From contig CM077151.1 in NCBI GenBank assembly GCA_039583875.1, positions 108,146,609 to 108,210,608 of the forward strand: DNA of 64,000 nucleotides, written 5' to 3'. This document shows positions 21,272 through 32,690 of the stretch, in pieces. Numbering within the stretch: position 1 is the stretch's first letter; every line of letters begins with the position of its first letter. The DNA comes from Platanthera guangdongensis (lineage: Eukaryota; Streptophyta; Magnoliopsida; Asparagales; Orchidaceae). Under the pieces are notes generated by a model, which was not told the origin of the DNA, ran no database searches, and worked only from the letters and a program-made list of their open reading frames with translations. The position numbers and the translations under genes were made by a program.

Positions 21272-22429
21272 GTGACCAGAAGTGGTGTTGGGCCGTCGGA
21301 ACGTCGAGTTTCTGAGGCTAGTAGTGCACCGGATGTTGCTCCTGCAACACCTCTATCGGCTGAGAACATACGCTTGGTGGCCGAAGCTGTGTTGGCCGTG
21401 ATAAATGCGCAGCCTACAAGACAAACGCAGCAGCCCGCTCCTGCGATGGAGCAGGATCCTCTTCAAGAGGCTGAGCCGAGGAGAGTGGAGCAAGTGGTTG
21501 TGGAACCGGTGGTGCCAAGGAGGGCAACCGAGAGGCAGCTTAAGCATGTAATGAGCTTTAACCCTCCGGTATTCTCGGGGTTGGGAACCCCATCTCAGGC
21601 TGAAGACTGGCTCTCCAGGGTGAAGAGAGTCATGACAGCAACGGAGACGGAGGAGTGGAAAATCACCACCATCGCTACGTTCCTTCTGGACGGTGAAGCG
21701 AGAATGTGGGGGGAAGGATTGGAGCTACACTTACTGAGAGGTAGACAACTTGGTGATGTCTCGATGGAAGAGTTCTCGAGATTGTTCCTGGCTAGATACC
21801 TCCCTTCGATGCAGAAGATAGCGTTGGAGAATGAGTTTCTGAAGTTAGTTCAGGGTGAGAGGAGCGTGGATGAATATCTCCACGAGTTTACTCGTCTGAG
21901 TCGTTATGCTATCTCCACTATCGCGGATGAGGAGCACAAAACGAATCGATTCTACGAAGGCTTGAGAGATGAGTTGAGATTACTACTCTCGGGGTCGATG
22001 ACGCAGGGTTTCTTAACCTTGGTCAACACGGCCCAATCCTTGGATAAGGACATGAAGAATGTGCAGGCAAAGAAAAGCTTGGGCGAGAAGAGGTCGGAGT
22101 TCAGAGGGCCGAACACCTCAAAATCTGTGTTCCGAAAGTGGAACAAGAAAGCTAAGACTTCGGGTCTAGCCCTCTCTGCTGGTGCTTCTGGGGCGACTAC
22201 GGGTCGGACCCCGGGCGCATGTTACAACTGTGGGAAGTTGGGACATTATGCCCGTGAGTGCCGGAGCGGACGTCCCAAGTCCGAAAGGAGGCCGGGAGCG
22301 ACTTATGAAGAGAAGGGCAAGGCGGTGGAGTCGACCGCGTCCCACTATGCTCCGGCCCAACCAAGGGTGTATAGTCTTGGCCAACAGGAGGCCATCAAAC
22401 AGGCTGATGTAGTGACAGGTACGGTTTAA
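21272..22429 (+). CDS. Gypsy-B Gag (385 aa)
   Basis: An intact 385-codon frame. Gag is the structural protein that forms the particle and binds element RNA. Order: variable N-terminus with VAEAVLAVINAQ (residues about 30-42), the retrotransposon gag core (FNPPVFSGLG at about 95, EDWLSRVKRVM, MEEFSRLFLARYLPSMQK, SVDEYLHEFTRLSRYA, RFYEGLRDELRLLL), a basic linker and one zinc knuckle CYNCGKLGHYAREC near 312-325. The start is the first ATG after the leader. The only complete gypsy gag in the window. The downstream protease is in a separate frame. Confidence 0.88.
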   Translation: MTRSGVGPSERRVSEASSAPDVAPATPLSAENIRLVAEAVLAVINAQPTRQTQQPAPAMEQDPLQEAEPRRVEQVVVEPVVPRRATERQLKHVMSFNPPVFSGLGTPSQAEDWLSRVKRVMTATETEEWKITTIATFLLDGEARMWGEGLELHLLRGRQLGDVSMEEFSRLFLARYLPSMQKIALENEFLKLVQGERSVDEYLHEFTRLSRYAISTIADEEHKTNRFYEGLRDELRLLLSGSMTQGFLTLVNTAQSLDKDMKNVQAKKSLGEKRSEFRGPNTSKSVFRKWNKKAKTSGLALSAGASGATTGRTPGACYNCGKLGHYARECRSGRPKSERRPGATYEEKGKAVESTASHYAPAQPRVYSLGQQEAIKQADVVTGTV

Positions 22430-22457
22430 TTTATAGCAAGTCAATTTCTTTAAATAC

Positions 22458-23028
22458 TTGTTATGCACATGTTACCTTACCACTGCTTGTTTAGGGTTTG
22501 TTTTGATTTGTGAAAATCTGGCACGAGCACTCTTCGATACGGGAGCTTCACACTCCTTCTTGTCTGAAGGATTTATATCACGCATCGGAGTCCCTTCTTC
22601 GATGGCGAAGGATAAGTTGGATGTGTTGTTGCCCAATGGGTGTTCGATGCGCGCAGATAGGATTTGCAATGTTAAGATTCGTATTGGGAATCAGGAGTTC
22701 GATCTGCAGGCGTCGTTACTTCCGTTGGTGGAGTTCGACGTCATATTTGGCATGGACTGGCTCTCAGAGCAGCAGGCCCCATATAGATTGCGGTAGCAAG
22801 GAAGTCAAGCTGGGAGCTAGTCGTGAGATAACTTTTACGGGCTTAAAGGGGTCGAGCAAGACGTTGATGTCTGGTCTTCAGGTGGTGAAGGCAGTTCGTG
22901 CCGGTGCAGAACTGTTCTTTACACTAGTGGAGGTTGCGAAGCCGAAGCCCGCGTTGGATTGTATTTCAGTGGTATCGGAATACCCTGATGTGTTCCCTGC
23001 AGATCTTCCTGGAGCCCCGCCTCAATAG
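22458..23028 (+). pseudogene. Gypsy-B aspartic protease region
   Basis: 22458-22796 encodes ALFDTGASHSFLS (protease active site DTGA) and VIFGMDWLSEQ. A frameshift near 22770 moves the reading to a second frame ending at 23028 with VSEYPDVFPADLPGAPPQ and a TAG where the family reads through into reverse transcriptase. It is broken by one frameshift and one stop. Confidence 0.8.
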
Positions 23029-23646
23029 GAGATAGATTTTACAATTGAGCTAGTGCCAGGTGTAAAGCCAGTGTCACGATCTCCTTATCGGCTAGTGCCT
23101 AAGGAAATGGCGGAGCTGAAAGTTCAACTGCGAGAGTTGTTGGAGCAAGGGTATGTGCGCTCGAGTTCTTCGCCTTGGAGCGCACCGGTCCTCTTTGTTA
23201 ATAAGAAGGACGAAAGCTTGAGGCTATGTATTGATTATCGGGAGCTCAACAAGCTGATGGAGAAGAACAAGTACCCGATCCCCCAGATTGATGATCTTTT
23301 TGATCAGTTGGTAGTGTCGACGGTGTACTCGAAGTTGGATCTCAAGGCTGGGTACTATCAGCTGCGAATAAGGGAGAGTGATATCCCGAAGACAGCGTTT
23401 AGTATGAGATACGGGCATTATGAGTTTACGGTCATGCCGTTTGAGCTGACTAATGCGCCGTCAGTGTTCATGGATTTGATGAACAGGACTTTCAGGGAGT
23501 ACTTGGACCATTTCGTGATCGTCTTCATTGACGATATTTTGGTGTACTCGCAAAGTGAGGAAGATCACTTCAAGCATCTTCATTTCGTTCTGGAGACGCT
23601 AAGGAGAAATCAGTTGTATGTCAAGTTCTCAAAGTGCGAGTTTTAG
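23029..23646 (+). pseudogene. Gypsy-B reverse transcriptase
   Basis: The frame carries [43 protein letters not shown] and the catalytic FIDDILVYS motif, so the polymerase core is complete. It is bounded by a TAG at its start (CAG to TAG likely) and by TAG at 23644-23646, where related elements have Trp after SKCEF. Confidence 0.85.
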
Positions 23647-25182
23647 CTATCCTCAGTGGCGTTCCTCGGTCATATAGTGAGTGGAGAGGGTATTGCTGTG
23701 GATCCGGCGAAGATTGTTGCGATACGGGAGTGTCCTGAGCTTGCTACGGTAGCGGAAGTCCGGAGTTTTCCGGGGCTTGCCGGCTATTATAGGCGCTTCG
23801 TAGAGAACTTCTCGCGGATAGCGTTACCTCTCACTACTTTGACGAGGAAGGACCATAAGTTCGTTTGGACGCCGGAGTGTGCGCGAGCTTTTGAGGAGTT
23901 GAAGTGTCGGTTGACTACGGTGCCTGTGCTGAGTTCGCCATGTGGGACCAAAGGCTGTGAGATTTACATTGATGCTTCGGGCAGCTGTTTAGGTTGCGTG
24001 CTACTGCAACACGGAAGTGTAATAACTTATGGCTCGAGACACCTGAAAGTGCATGAAAGGAACTATCCGGTCCATGACTTGGAGTTAGCGGCCGTGATTT
24101 TTGCCTTGAAGCTGTGGAGACACTATTTGTACGGTGTGAAGATTGATATCTACACCGATCATAAGAGCCTGAAATATCTGATTGATCAGAAGGATCTGAA
24201 TATGCGGCAGCGTAGATGGATGGAGTTCCTGGTGGACTATACATTCAAGATCTACTACATGCCTGGTAAAGGGAATGCGGTTGCGGACGCGTTGAGTCGC
24301 CGAGCCCCAGCTCAAGCCAATTGGCTATCGGTGCATGATGAACGGTTCGTGCGGGAGTTGGAGGCGTTGGAGATTGTTTGTGTGGATAGGCAATCAAGTG
24401 TGGAAGCAGTTCTGAATTGGACTGAAGTCCAATATGACTTGACTGATCGTATTCGACAGGCTTTGGATATGGATGCTCATATGAAGCAGTTCATGTTAGA
24501 GGCTCTGAATGGGTCAAATTCCCAATTCGTCGTGGAGGATGGATTACTTTGGAAAGACGGTCGTCTGTGCGTCCCAAGTGTGGGTAATTTGCGGGTGGAG
24601 TTGTTATACGAGGCACACCATACCAAGTACTTGATTCACCCGGGGAGCACGAAGATGTACCGTGATGTGAAGAAACTGTTTTGGTGGCCGGGTTTGAAAA
24701 AGGATGTGGCGCTATACGTAGCAAAGTGTCAAACTTGCGCCTTGGTGAAGGCGGAGTGCCAAAAGCCAGGAGGATTTCTTAAGTCCTTGCCTATTCCGGA
24801 GTGGAAATTCGACGACATCTCTATGGACTTTGTGCACGGTTTGCCAAGGTCGCAAAAGGGGAACGACATCATTTGGGTGGTCGTGGATCGGTTAATGAAG
24901 GTGTCGCACTTCATTCCGCATAAGAAGGATGATCCAGTGGAGAAGTTGGCAAAACTTTATGTGGATAGCATTGTACGGCTTCACGGTGTGCCCCGCAGCA
25001 TCGTGAGTGACCGAGATGGGCGGTTCACGTCCAATGATTGGAGGCTAGTGCAGCAAATGTTGGGAACAAAGTTGAAATTTAGCACAGCCTTCCATCCGCA
25101 AACGGATGGGCAGACCGAGAGGGTCAATAGAAACATGGAAGACATGCTTCGCATGTGTGTCTTGGATTTTGGAAAGCAATAG
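23647..25182 (+). pseudogene. Gypsy-B RNase H and integrase core
   Basis: About 510 codons. Connection domain ([24 protein letters not shown]), RNase H ([46 protein letters not shown]), integrase zinc finger (HHTKYLIH...CQTCALVK) and catalytic core with Asp in SMDFVHGLP, Asp in VSDRDGRF and Glu in TDGQTERVN. All three catalytic residues remain. The frame ends at a TAG in place of a conserved Trp (FGKQ, then stop). Confidence 0.85.
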
Positions 25183-25857
25183 GAAGACAACCTTTATTTG
25201 GTGGAGTTTGCATACAACAATAGCTACCAAGCGAGTATTCAGATGGCGCCTTTCGAGGCCCTATATGGTAGAGAATGTCGCACGTTGTTGTCTGGTTAGA
25301 AACGGGCGAGTCAAAGCTGTATAAGCGATTGGAAGTGGAGGATGCTACTTCTTTGGTGAGAACCATTCGGGAGAGGTTGCTTATCGCTCAGGACCGGCAA
25401 GCGAAGTACTATAATGCCAAGCACAGGAATGTGGAGTTCGCTGTGGGCGACGATGTATACTTAAAGATCAAGCCGTTCAAGGGTGTCTCGCGGGTGCGGC
25501 GATTGAAAAAGCTATGCCCGAGGTACCTTGGGCCATTTGAGGTTCTGGAGCGAGTTGGTGAAGCGGCCTATCGGTTGAAGCTTTCAGTTGAGCTTAGTGG
25601 TTTACATGATGTATTCCATATTTCGGTGCTCCGGAAGGTGGTGCAAGAGCCTTCGCAAGTGATCGCGGTTGATTAAGTGCCGGTGGATAGTGGGTTGACG
25701 ACAAAGGTCAAGACCGTGCGGATTGAGGACTCGGAGGTCAAGCGGCTACGCAATAAAGAGATCAGGATGGTCAAGGTCCGGTGGGACAATTGTGGTCATG
25801 AGGAGCTCTCTTGGGAGTGAGAGCAGACTATGCTTGACGAGTATCCGGAGTTGTTCC
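25183..25857 (+). pseudogene. Gypsy-B integrase C-terminus and chromodomain-like tail
   Basis: The segment begins VEFAYNNSYQASIQMAPFEALYG, suffers a frameshift near 25275, continues in 25275-25676 (GDDVYLKIKPFKGVSR, LCPRYLGPFEVLERVG, HDVFHISVLRKVV), has a stop at 25674-25676, and ends with VKRLRNKEIRMVKVRW and LDEYPELF after another stop. The tail is the Del/Tekay-type chromodomain-like end. Confidence 0.78.
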
Positions 25858-25904
25858 GCTCAGGAACAAATTTTGGTTTTGTACATGTCTTTCCTTTATA
25901 TAAT

Positions 25905-25938
25905 TTCGAGGACGAAATTCTTTTAAGAGGGGGAGAGT
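25905..25938 (+). other. Polypurine tract of gypsy-B
   Basis: GAGGACGAAATTC followed by the purine run AAGAGGGGGAGAG immediately before the 3' LTR. Classic chromovirus arrangement. Confidence 0.85.
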
Positions 25939-28218
25939 TGTAACGCCCCGAAACTCAAAGGAGCGACAGAGGACATTTTGGGCCAGTTTTGGGTTCTGGC
26001 AGGGGGCACACGACCTGGGACACGGGCGTGTCCCAGGGCGTGTCAAGCTTGTGTCGACACTCAGTCGGGAAGTCGACATTTTGATCTCGACATTGTGTCG
26101 AGACTGGGCATACGGCCTGCGACACGGGCGTGTCGACCCGTGTCGACACTAAGCCCGCAAAGTCGACACTCTGTGTTCGATGAAGTGTCGAGACATGGCA
26201 CACGGCCTACGACACGAGCGTGTCGCAGGGCTTGTCGACCTGTGTCAACACTCGTCCCGGGAAGTCGACACTTTGCTCTCGACATTGTGTCGAGACAAGG
26301 AACACGGCCTAGGACACGGGCGTGTCCAAGGCCGTGTCATCAGGTCGACTATCTTCGCTCGACGAAGTGTCGAGTGTCGAGACCGTGTACACGGCCTGGA
26401 GCCCAGGCGTGTTTAGGTGACACGGGCAAGGACACGGGCGTGTCCTGGAACCCGTGCAGTGCTCGGGTTGTTTTCGGGGAAAAACGATGGGGGTACACGG
26501 CCGGCCACACGGCCGTGTCAGGTGGAACATGGGCATGTCAGGTCGAACACGGGCGTGTTCGATACCCGTGTGTTGTTCCAGGTGAGCCGATTTTGACAGC
26601 GAATGAGGCACACGACCCTGGACACGGGCATGTGCCAGGCCGTGTGCGGTCCAGATTGGGCATTTCAGTCCCGAATCGAAGCCGTTCATTTCTTTAATTG
26701 ATGATCCAACGGCTGGGGGTTGTTCCTGAAGGGATATACCCAGTATTGGGCCTTAGAAACCCTCACTTTTCATGAGTGGTTGTCTTTCTAAAACTTAGAG
26801 AGAGAGAGGAGAGCCAAGGAAGGAAGAAGAAGCTAGATCCGGCCATTGGAGGAGCTTCGAAGCTCCAAATCGCGAGCCAACTCCGGATCCACGGAGGCAA
26901 AGCTAGTGCGGTACTTTTCATCCGCTTACTTTTCCATGGCGCCAAAGAGGAACTCTAGGGTAACGATTCTCTTCTTGAGCATGAGTAGCTCTCCCTCTTG
27001 CATAGGAAGCCTGCTCTCGCGAGTTTGCTGTGAGTTGGAGGCGTTCCTTCGGGTAGATATGTGAAGTCCCCGTTGTTTAGAGTCCATAAGCGAGAACGGA
27101 CAAATGCATGATGTGTGAAGCCTACCCGGACATGTTGGTCTGGATCGGTGATGTTGCATTGCATAAATGCCGGAGAAGCCTCCGCGCGATTGGTTGTTTT
27201 TCGGGTTTTCTACGTGGTAGATTGCAACAGGGAGCATTGGGGATTAACCCAAAGGTGCACCCGGAAAACTGGGCGGATGCGTGATCTTGCCAACTTGTGG
27301 GCCTAGGTGCCAACTAGTACATAACTGGGTTATGTAACATTGTACGTTCGATTCACGGGCTTCGGGGAAACTTAACTCGTGCCGATGATATTTAAGTGTC
27401 GTGGCAAGTGAGCAACGGGTTGAGTTGGAACAGGTTCCTGCGTTATGCCAAGGGCATAGAGGTCGGGTCTTTCTGTCGATGACATTAAAGTGTCGTGACA
27501 TAGGCTGTTGATGACATTAAAGTGTCGTAACGTCTGCCTAAAAGACCATTTTGCTCACGAGATATTGCCGTCCTGGAGATGGTGGTGAGTTAGCGGCTTA
27601 GACTGCGATCACCGAGAATGTGCCCTGAGAGCACGGGCCGTGTGGCCATGCGTGCCAATGCCTGTGATGCAATGAGTTGTTATATTGCTCGCTTATGCTA
27701 ATGAAATGAAGGGAAGGAGCATCGTCGCCTCGAGCTGGGGGTGGGATCATTATAATTTGGTCAGCATTGCTGACCGTTGCCTTGTTTTGTCACCGTGCGG
27801 TGGTTTGTTGCTTGCAGGTGCTGCTGGACCAAGCGGTCAATAGCGTGCTAAATCCCAATTTTGCGAAGCTGGCCCTCAAAGGCCAAATTAGAGTGTTTAC
27901 TGCTTTATTCATGTATGACCGGCCTGCGTGCCGAGGTTTGTAAAACATGTAATATCAAGTGAACCATTTTGTAAGGCCTTAAGGCTTGTACTGGTGTATT
28001 TGTAACATTCTTATTTGGTTTTAGTGGACATTCATGCTTTAGTGCTGGGTTCTTTATTGCAACTTTTATAAACTGCTTCCGCTAGAATGCTCTGTGTAGG
28101 ACGTTATGATTGGTTGGATGGTTTCCATGAGTAACCACCTGGTCTGTCTGTGGCATACGGCGTCGGGCCCCGGCCGGACCTACTGCTATATGCTATGCGA
28201 CGGATAGGGGGTGTTACA
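25939..28218 (+). repeat. 3' LTR of gypsy-B
   Basis: 2280 bases, TGTAACGCCCCG to GTGTTACA, pairing with the 5' LTR. The palindrome array is at 26005-26640. Confidence 0.92.
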
Positions 28219-29198
28219 TCATCTTTCATTAATATTCATGTTATTCATCAATAAAAAAAATTAGACTGATCAGCTCTACAATAAAGATTACTGTGCCGGG
28301 AAAAATGTCCACAACGAGCACAAACACAGCCACCAGGCACCATGTCGACAGAGAAACCTCAATACGCACAAAACAAGCTAAGGTAATGTGTCGGGGATGA
28401 AAGTCCACAACGCGCACAAACTCAACCATAAGGCACTATGGCAAGGGAGGAACCCCAATGCGCACAGTCCAACTATGTTTCTTTAGTTACATAATTATAC
28501 AAGCAAAGTTCTTTTTATTCATTACAGACTCACGATCAACAAACATTGTGGACTGCATAAGGATATTTCAAGGTCAAGCAAAGTGAAGTTTAATCAAAAA
28601 CAACGGAACGCACAAGGTGTCACAACGATCAACATGACTCGATAGTTAAAACGGCATGACAACAAATTTGATTACCAATTATACGGAATAAAAATTGGGG
28701 TTATGGTTTTAGGGGAAACAAGTTACAATTCAAGGAAAAGAAAAAAAATTAGAATTTAAGGACAAGTTTCTATGAAGTTAAAACATGACAAACACAACCA
28801 AATGTGACAAAAAATTTAGAATAAAGGAGCAAGAGGGAGAGCAAGAACACCACTTGCCTCGGTTTAACCGGTAAAATCCTCCGAATCACCCCACGTCTCA
28901 AATCGGGGCAAAATAAGACGGGATGAGTTGAAATCTGAACAAAAATGGCTGAAATAGAGGTTAGAGCTGAAAAAACATAACGAGAAAACTCAAGAAATGG
29001 GAAAACGTTTATCACGATGGCGTAGCTCTCGACGAGAGCTTTCCAGATCTATGATCGGTTGGAAATTTCGAGCACCGGAGCTCCGTCGACGGCCACCGGA
29101 AGATTCACGAACTTAGAACTCTGTTGTCACTCTCGCTCTCTGGTTCGCCAAGAGAAGAAGATGAAGTTCTTTTCTATATATATATATATATATATATA
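28219..29198 (-). repeat. 5' LTR of gypsy-A, segment 2
   Basis: It continues the A LTR after gypsy-B, matching 10145-11110 of the 3' LTR. It ends in a TA tract where copia-G begins. Confidence 0.85.
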
Positions 29199-30068
29199 TG
29201 AAAGTCCACCTAGTGTCAACTATCTTCACCTATGGGGGGGGGGGGGAATAGGTGACGTGCAGCGTTTTTGCGGAATTTAAAATCGTACCTCCACAATAAA
29301 AATAAACAGCACAGCACACAGAATACACAAGCTATTTATAGTGGTTCCCCGATTTGGGTACATCCACTTTCCCCCTTAGACCTATCTCCCAACAAGGGAC
29401 GACTCGGTCTCTTCACCAACATGATTGAAAACCAATCCTTGCACTATCGGAAGGAACCCTTCCACACGTAGGAGTCAACACTCCCACAACACGGGTTGCA
29501 CCCAACCCTTACAACTAGGAACCTACATTCCTTTACAACAAAAGTAAAACTAGAATGTACGAAAGATACAAAATACGTTTGGAGACTAAGGTGTCCCTTT
29601 TTGTTGACGACGTGTTCTTGAAGTCCACAAAGAGTCCACAACCCTAGATCTCTCTTGGAGAGGATCTCCCCGAAACCGGCGGTGACAAGATGGGCGGCGG
29701 CTAGGTTCACGGGATCGGCGGCGATGACGATGAGCGGCTGCTGTACTTTGGAGATCCAAACTTCGTAGCAAAGCTAGCTAGGTATTCCAACGGTCACACT
29801 AGGATCAGTCGTCTCGATCGATTCGGACGGGGAAGGTTTTCCCGATCAATAAATCAAGAGACAAGAGATCTCTGGTTAGACACGTGAGACGCTAAGCTTG
29901 GCTAAGCTTCTATCGACCGGAGATCTGGAAGAAACCACGATCAAGACGGGCGATCAACTCTCTCAAGCGGCGACGGCGGCAGCGGAGCGGAACTCGTGAT
30001 CTAGGTTACGTCGCGGCCCGTGTTTTCATCTTTTTATCCGTCTCCTTTACTGTTCAAAAATACGCGTG

Positions 30069-30076
30069 TATTTATA
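30069..30076 (-). promoter_or_regulatory. Probable TATA box of copia-G 3' LTR
   Basis: The minus strand reads GTGTATAAATACAC, a TATA box inside a short palindrome. It is conserved at 44518-44525 in the other LTR and lies about 120 bases downstream of the palindrome array. Confidence 0.7.
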
Positions 30077-30197
30077 CACAAGTATACTCCTAAATGACCG
30101 TTGTGGGTCCCACCTGAAGGAAACCCTAGATCCGGTTCAACACAGTGCCAGCGGCAGAATCCGGTCCAGCTGTTTCCAGAAAAATTGCCAAGTCAAA

Positions 30198-30535
30198 ATC
30201 GGCGAGAATCGAAGGTGATTCTCGACGAATCGGCGAGAATCAGTTAGTGATTCTCGACGATTTGTCGAGAATCATTAGTGATTCTCGCCGAATCACTTGA
30301 TGATTCTCGCCGAATCACTTGTTGATTCTCGACGAATATTACTTGGCCATGATCTGCCAAACGATGGGTTCGGCGAGAATCACTAGTGATTCTCGCCGAA
30401 TCTTACTTGGCACCGCTTTGAGGTAGCCGGATAGAGTCGGCGAGAATCACTAATGATTCTCGACGATTCGGCGAGAATCACTAGTGATTCTCGCCGAATC
30501 GGCGAGAATGACTTGGTGATTCTCGCCGAATTATA
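30198..30535. repeat. GATTCTCG(A/C)CGA palindrome array in U3 of copia-G 3' LTR
   Basis: More than fifteen copies of CGAGAATC/GATTCTCG. At 30369-30400 and 30467-30498 paired units form perfect 32-bp palindromes centred on ACTAGT. The matching array in the 5' LTR is at 44650-45005. Confidence 0.92.
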
Positions 30536-30866
30536 CTTAGACGATTTTTCGTCTTTCCACCCAAGAGCTGCTCCTTGACCCATCCTTGCTCCTTGTCTGC
30601 TCTTGCATAGTTACAACCCTGTACTTGAAAGTAAGTGCACTCCAATAGAGAGAGTACACGTAGGCCAACACACTGATCTGCTCAACGAGGGATTACGTCG
30701 TGCAGACCAGTTTATATTGACCTACTGCACCCTGATATTGGTGTGCACTTAGCGTGGAATAACTGCAAGCACAACTTAAGAGGTTTCATCAAATACATTA
30801 TGAATTCATCTTAGCTTGACAGGTGGCTTCCTCAAATCCAGGTAATTGTGGATACAATACCCAACA

Positions 30867-30880
30867 ATCTCCCCCTATTT
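30867..30880 (-). other. Polypurine tract of copia-G
   Basis: The minus strand reads AAATAGGGGGAGAT directly before the 3' LTR, the usual copia arrangement. Confidence 0.85.
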
Positions 30881-31256
30881 GACGAAGCCAAAATCCTACT
30901 AGCTAAGATGAATAACACCAACCAGATAATATAAACAACATTCAGAATTTAAATATGCAGCACAAGAGAATATAGGCAAACAGATCAAGACTTGAGTCAT
31001 TCATAAATTCAAATACAATATATATATATATATATATATAATCTCAGGAATGTTCATATACTAACAATAAACATTAATTGTTCTTAAGAGAGAATGACAG
31101 GCTATAAATTTTTGACTATTTTTCTTTGGCTAAGTCATCCTTGAGTTTTTGAGCCAAATACTTCTTTCTTTGCCTCTCCATATACTCTTTGGGCTTCGGA
31201 TAATATCTGGGAGGAGGAGTTTTATCTGCCGCAGTATTGATCCTGAAGAAGATGTT

Positions 31257-32660
31257 TCATTTCGCTTCATACGTCTTGTGCATCTCCCACTCATACTGGC
31301 TGTATACATCGTTTCGATTGATTTCCCCTTTTTCCTGTAGCCAGAATGTGTCCAATATGATACTCTTGGATACTGGGCTCCACTTTTCGTTTCTTACTTC
31401 CTCCTCCTTCAGTCTGATTCTCTTTTCAACTTGTGTTTCCTTTGTTGTCCCTTCTTGCGATTTCCTCTTGTCCCTTGCTTTTGCTAGGGCTCCTTGATCA
31501 AACATTGCCATTAGTTTTGCCTTGGAGGAGGCCCTAGCAGCCCTATGAACATCAGCTTCACTTACAGGAACTTCTTCAACACTGGCGCCCTCATCAACCA
31601 CAGTATAATCTTCAGGATCAGGAGCACCCTGGGGATTTTCAGGGATATTAACGCCTAACGCTTGTTGGAGCATCCACCAGCAACTGTCATAGACATATTT
31701 GTTTGACTGTTCAAAGTTGTTGATCATGACTTCCCGAAGCTCAGCCATCTTAGCTATATATTCTTTCTCCCCCCTTTTGGCTTCGACTGCGATGGAGTTT
31801 GCATAGGAGTGCAGTGAGTCATCAATATGCTTTGTAGTCCTGGAGAATTCAGTGACCAAGGCTTGTTGATTGGTGTTGAGAGTTACCATATTGCCATCAA
31901 ACTTTTGAATATTATTGGCTACGACATGAGCATTTTGATTCACTACGGAGAGAGTATCGGTGTTCTTTTTCAATCCGTCCATAAGAAGAATGACAGCTTG
32001 GCCGGCTGCTGTATACTTATCTTCAAACTTCTTTTCCATCACGTCCAGTTTGTGATTGATCTCCACCATGTTCTTGAGCATGAGATTTTCAGATTTCTTA
32101 ATCCTTTTCAACATTTTATTTTGCGCTTTCTCAAAAGATGCCTTAAGCTCATCCACTATGCCCTGAATGACATTCACGGTGTGAGTGGCTAGATCATCTC
32201 GTAGTGGAAGATTCTGAGGCACTCCTGGGCCTTGCGGTTCAGCTGATGCACCTGTAGAGCTGGACACGAGCACAGTCTCTAAGGGGGGAATGCTTGCGGC
32301 CTCTGTAGATTTCTCAGACTCCCCCTCCATTGGTGCACCAATTTTCTCAGGGACGAACTCAAGAGCGTGCTTGTCAGATGGAACTTCAGTGATATCCTGA
32401 GTCTCCAATGCTTCCTGTCCCCCATTGCCTTCTTCCTCACCTTCATCGTCCATTTGATCATTCTCATCAGCATCACCTTCCAACCCTTCATCAGCAGTCT
32501 CCTCGACAGCATCACTTTCTTCTTGTATATCCGCCACTGCATCTCTGGCTATCTGGGAGATGTCAGATACGATATTAGCATCAGTGGGTAGAGGCTCCCA
32601 CTCAATTCCTGCAGTCAAAGCATCAGGAATTTCACTGGGGATAACTAAGGAATCAGCCAT
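31257..32660 (-). CDS. Unknown coiled-coil protein in copia-G (467 aa), 3' part of a split frame
   Basis: I do not recognise a function. The N-terminus is acidic (DEEGEEEGNGGQEALE near residues 73-88). Residues about 155-330 are rich in heptad-like Leu/Ile/Met with charged residues (KMLKRIKKSENLMLKNM) and look like a long coiled coil. The C-terminus is strongly basic (KARDKRKSQEGTTKETQ). No membrane segment is visible, which argues against an envelope-like protein. The frame is the same as that of 32691-33404: only a TAA (32691-32693) and ten codons separate them, so the ancestral product was probably about 715 residues. It occupies the place where pol should be. Confidence 0.7.
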   Translation of the reverse strand: MADSLVIPSEIPDALTAGIEWEPLPTDANIVSDISQIARDAVADIQEESDAVEETADEGLEGDADENDQMDDEGEEEGNGGQEALETQDITEVPSDKHALEFVPEKIGAPMEGESEKSTEAASIPPLETVLVSSSTGASAEPQGPGVPQNLPLRDDLATHTVNVIQGIVDELKASFEKAQNKMLKRIKKSENLMLKNMVEINHKLDVMEKKFEDKYTAAGQAVILLMDGLKKNTDTLSVVNQNAHVVANNIQKFDGNMVTLNTNQQALVTEFSRTTKHIDDSLHSYANSIAVEAKRGEKEYIAKMAELREVMINNFEQSNKYVYDSCWWMLQQALGVNIPENPQGAPDPEDYTVVDEGASVEEVPVSEADVHRAARASSKAKLMAMFDQGALAKARDKRKSQEGTTKETQVEKRIRLKEEEVRNEKWSPVSKSIILDTFWLQEKGEINRNDVYSQYEWEMHKTYEAK

Positions 32661-32690
32661 AGTGTCGTCCTCGGCTGGAGATGCTTCTTG

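Larger units (their letters stand above)
18756..28218 (+). mobile_element. Gypsy-B, chromovirus-type LTR retrotransposon, complete but degenerate
   Basis: 9463 bases with target duplication TCATC on both sides (18751-18755, 28219-28223). The sister LTR of gypsy-A shows the uninterrupted site near 10145. Both LTRs, primer site, gag, protease, reverse transcriptase, RNase H, integrase, chromodomain-like tail and polypurine tract are present in the standard gypsy order. Stops and frameshifts break pol in at least five places. Confidence 0.92.
29199..30866 (-). repeat. 3' LTR of copia-G
   Basis: 1668 bases. The minus strand starts TGTTGGGTATTGTATCC and ends GTGGACTTTCA. It contains a run of G near 29226-29236 and the palindrome array. 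Near-identical to 43649-45338. Confidence 0.9.
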
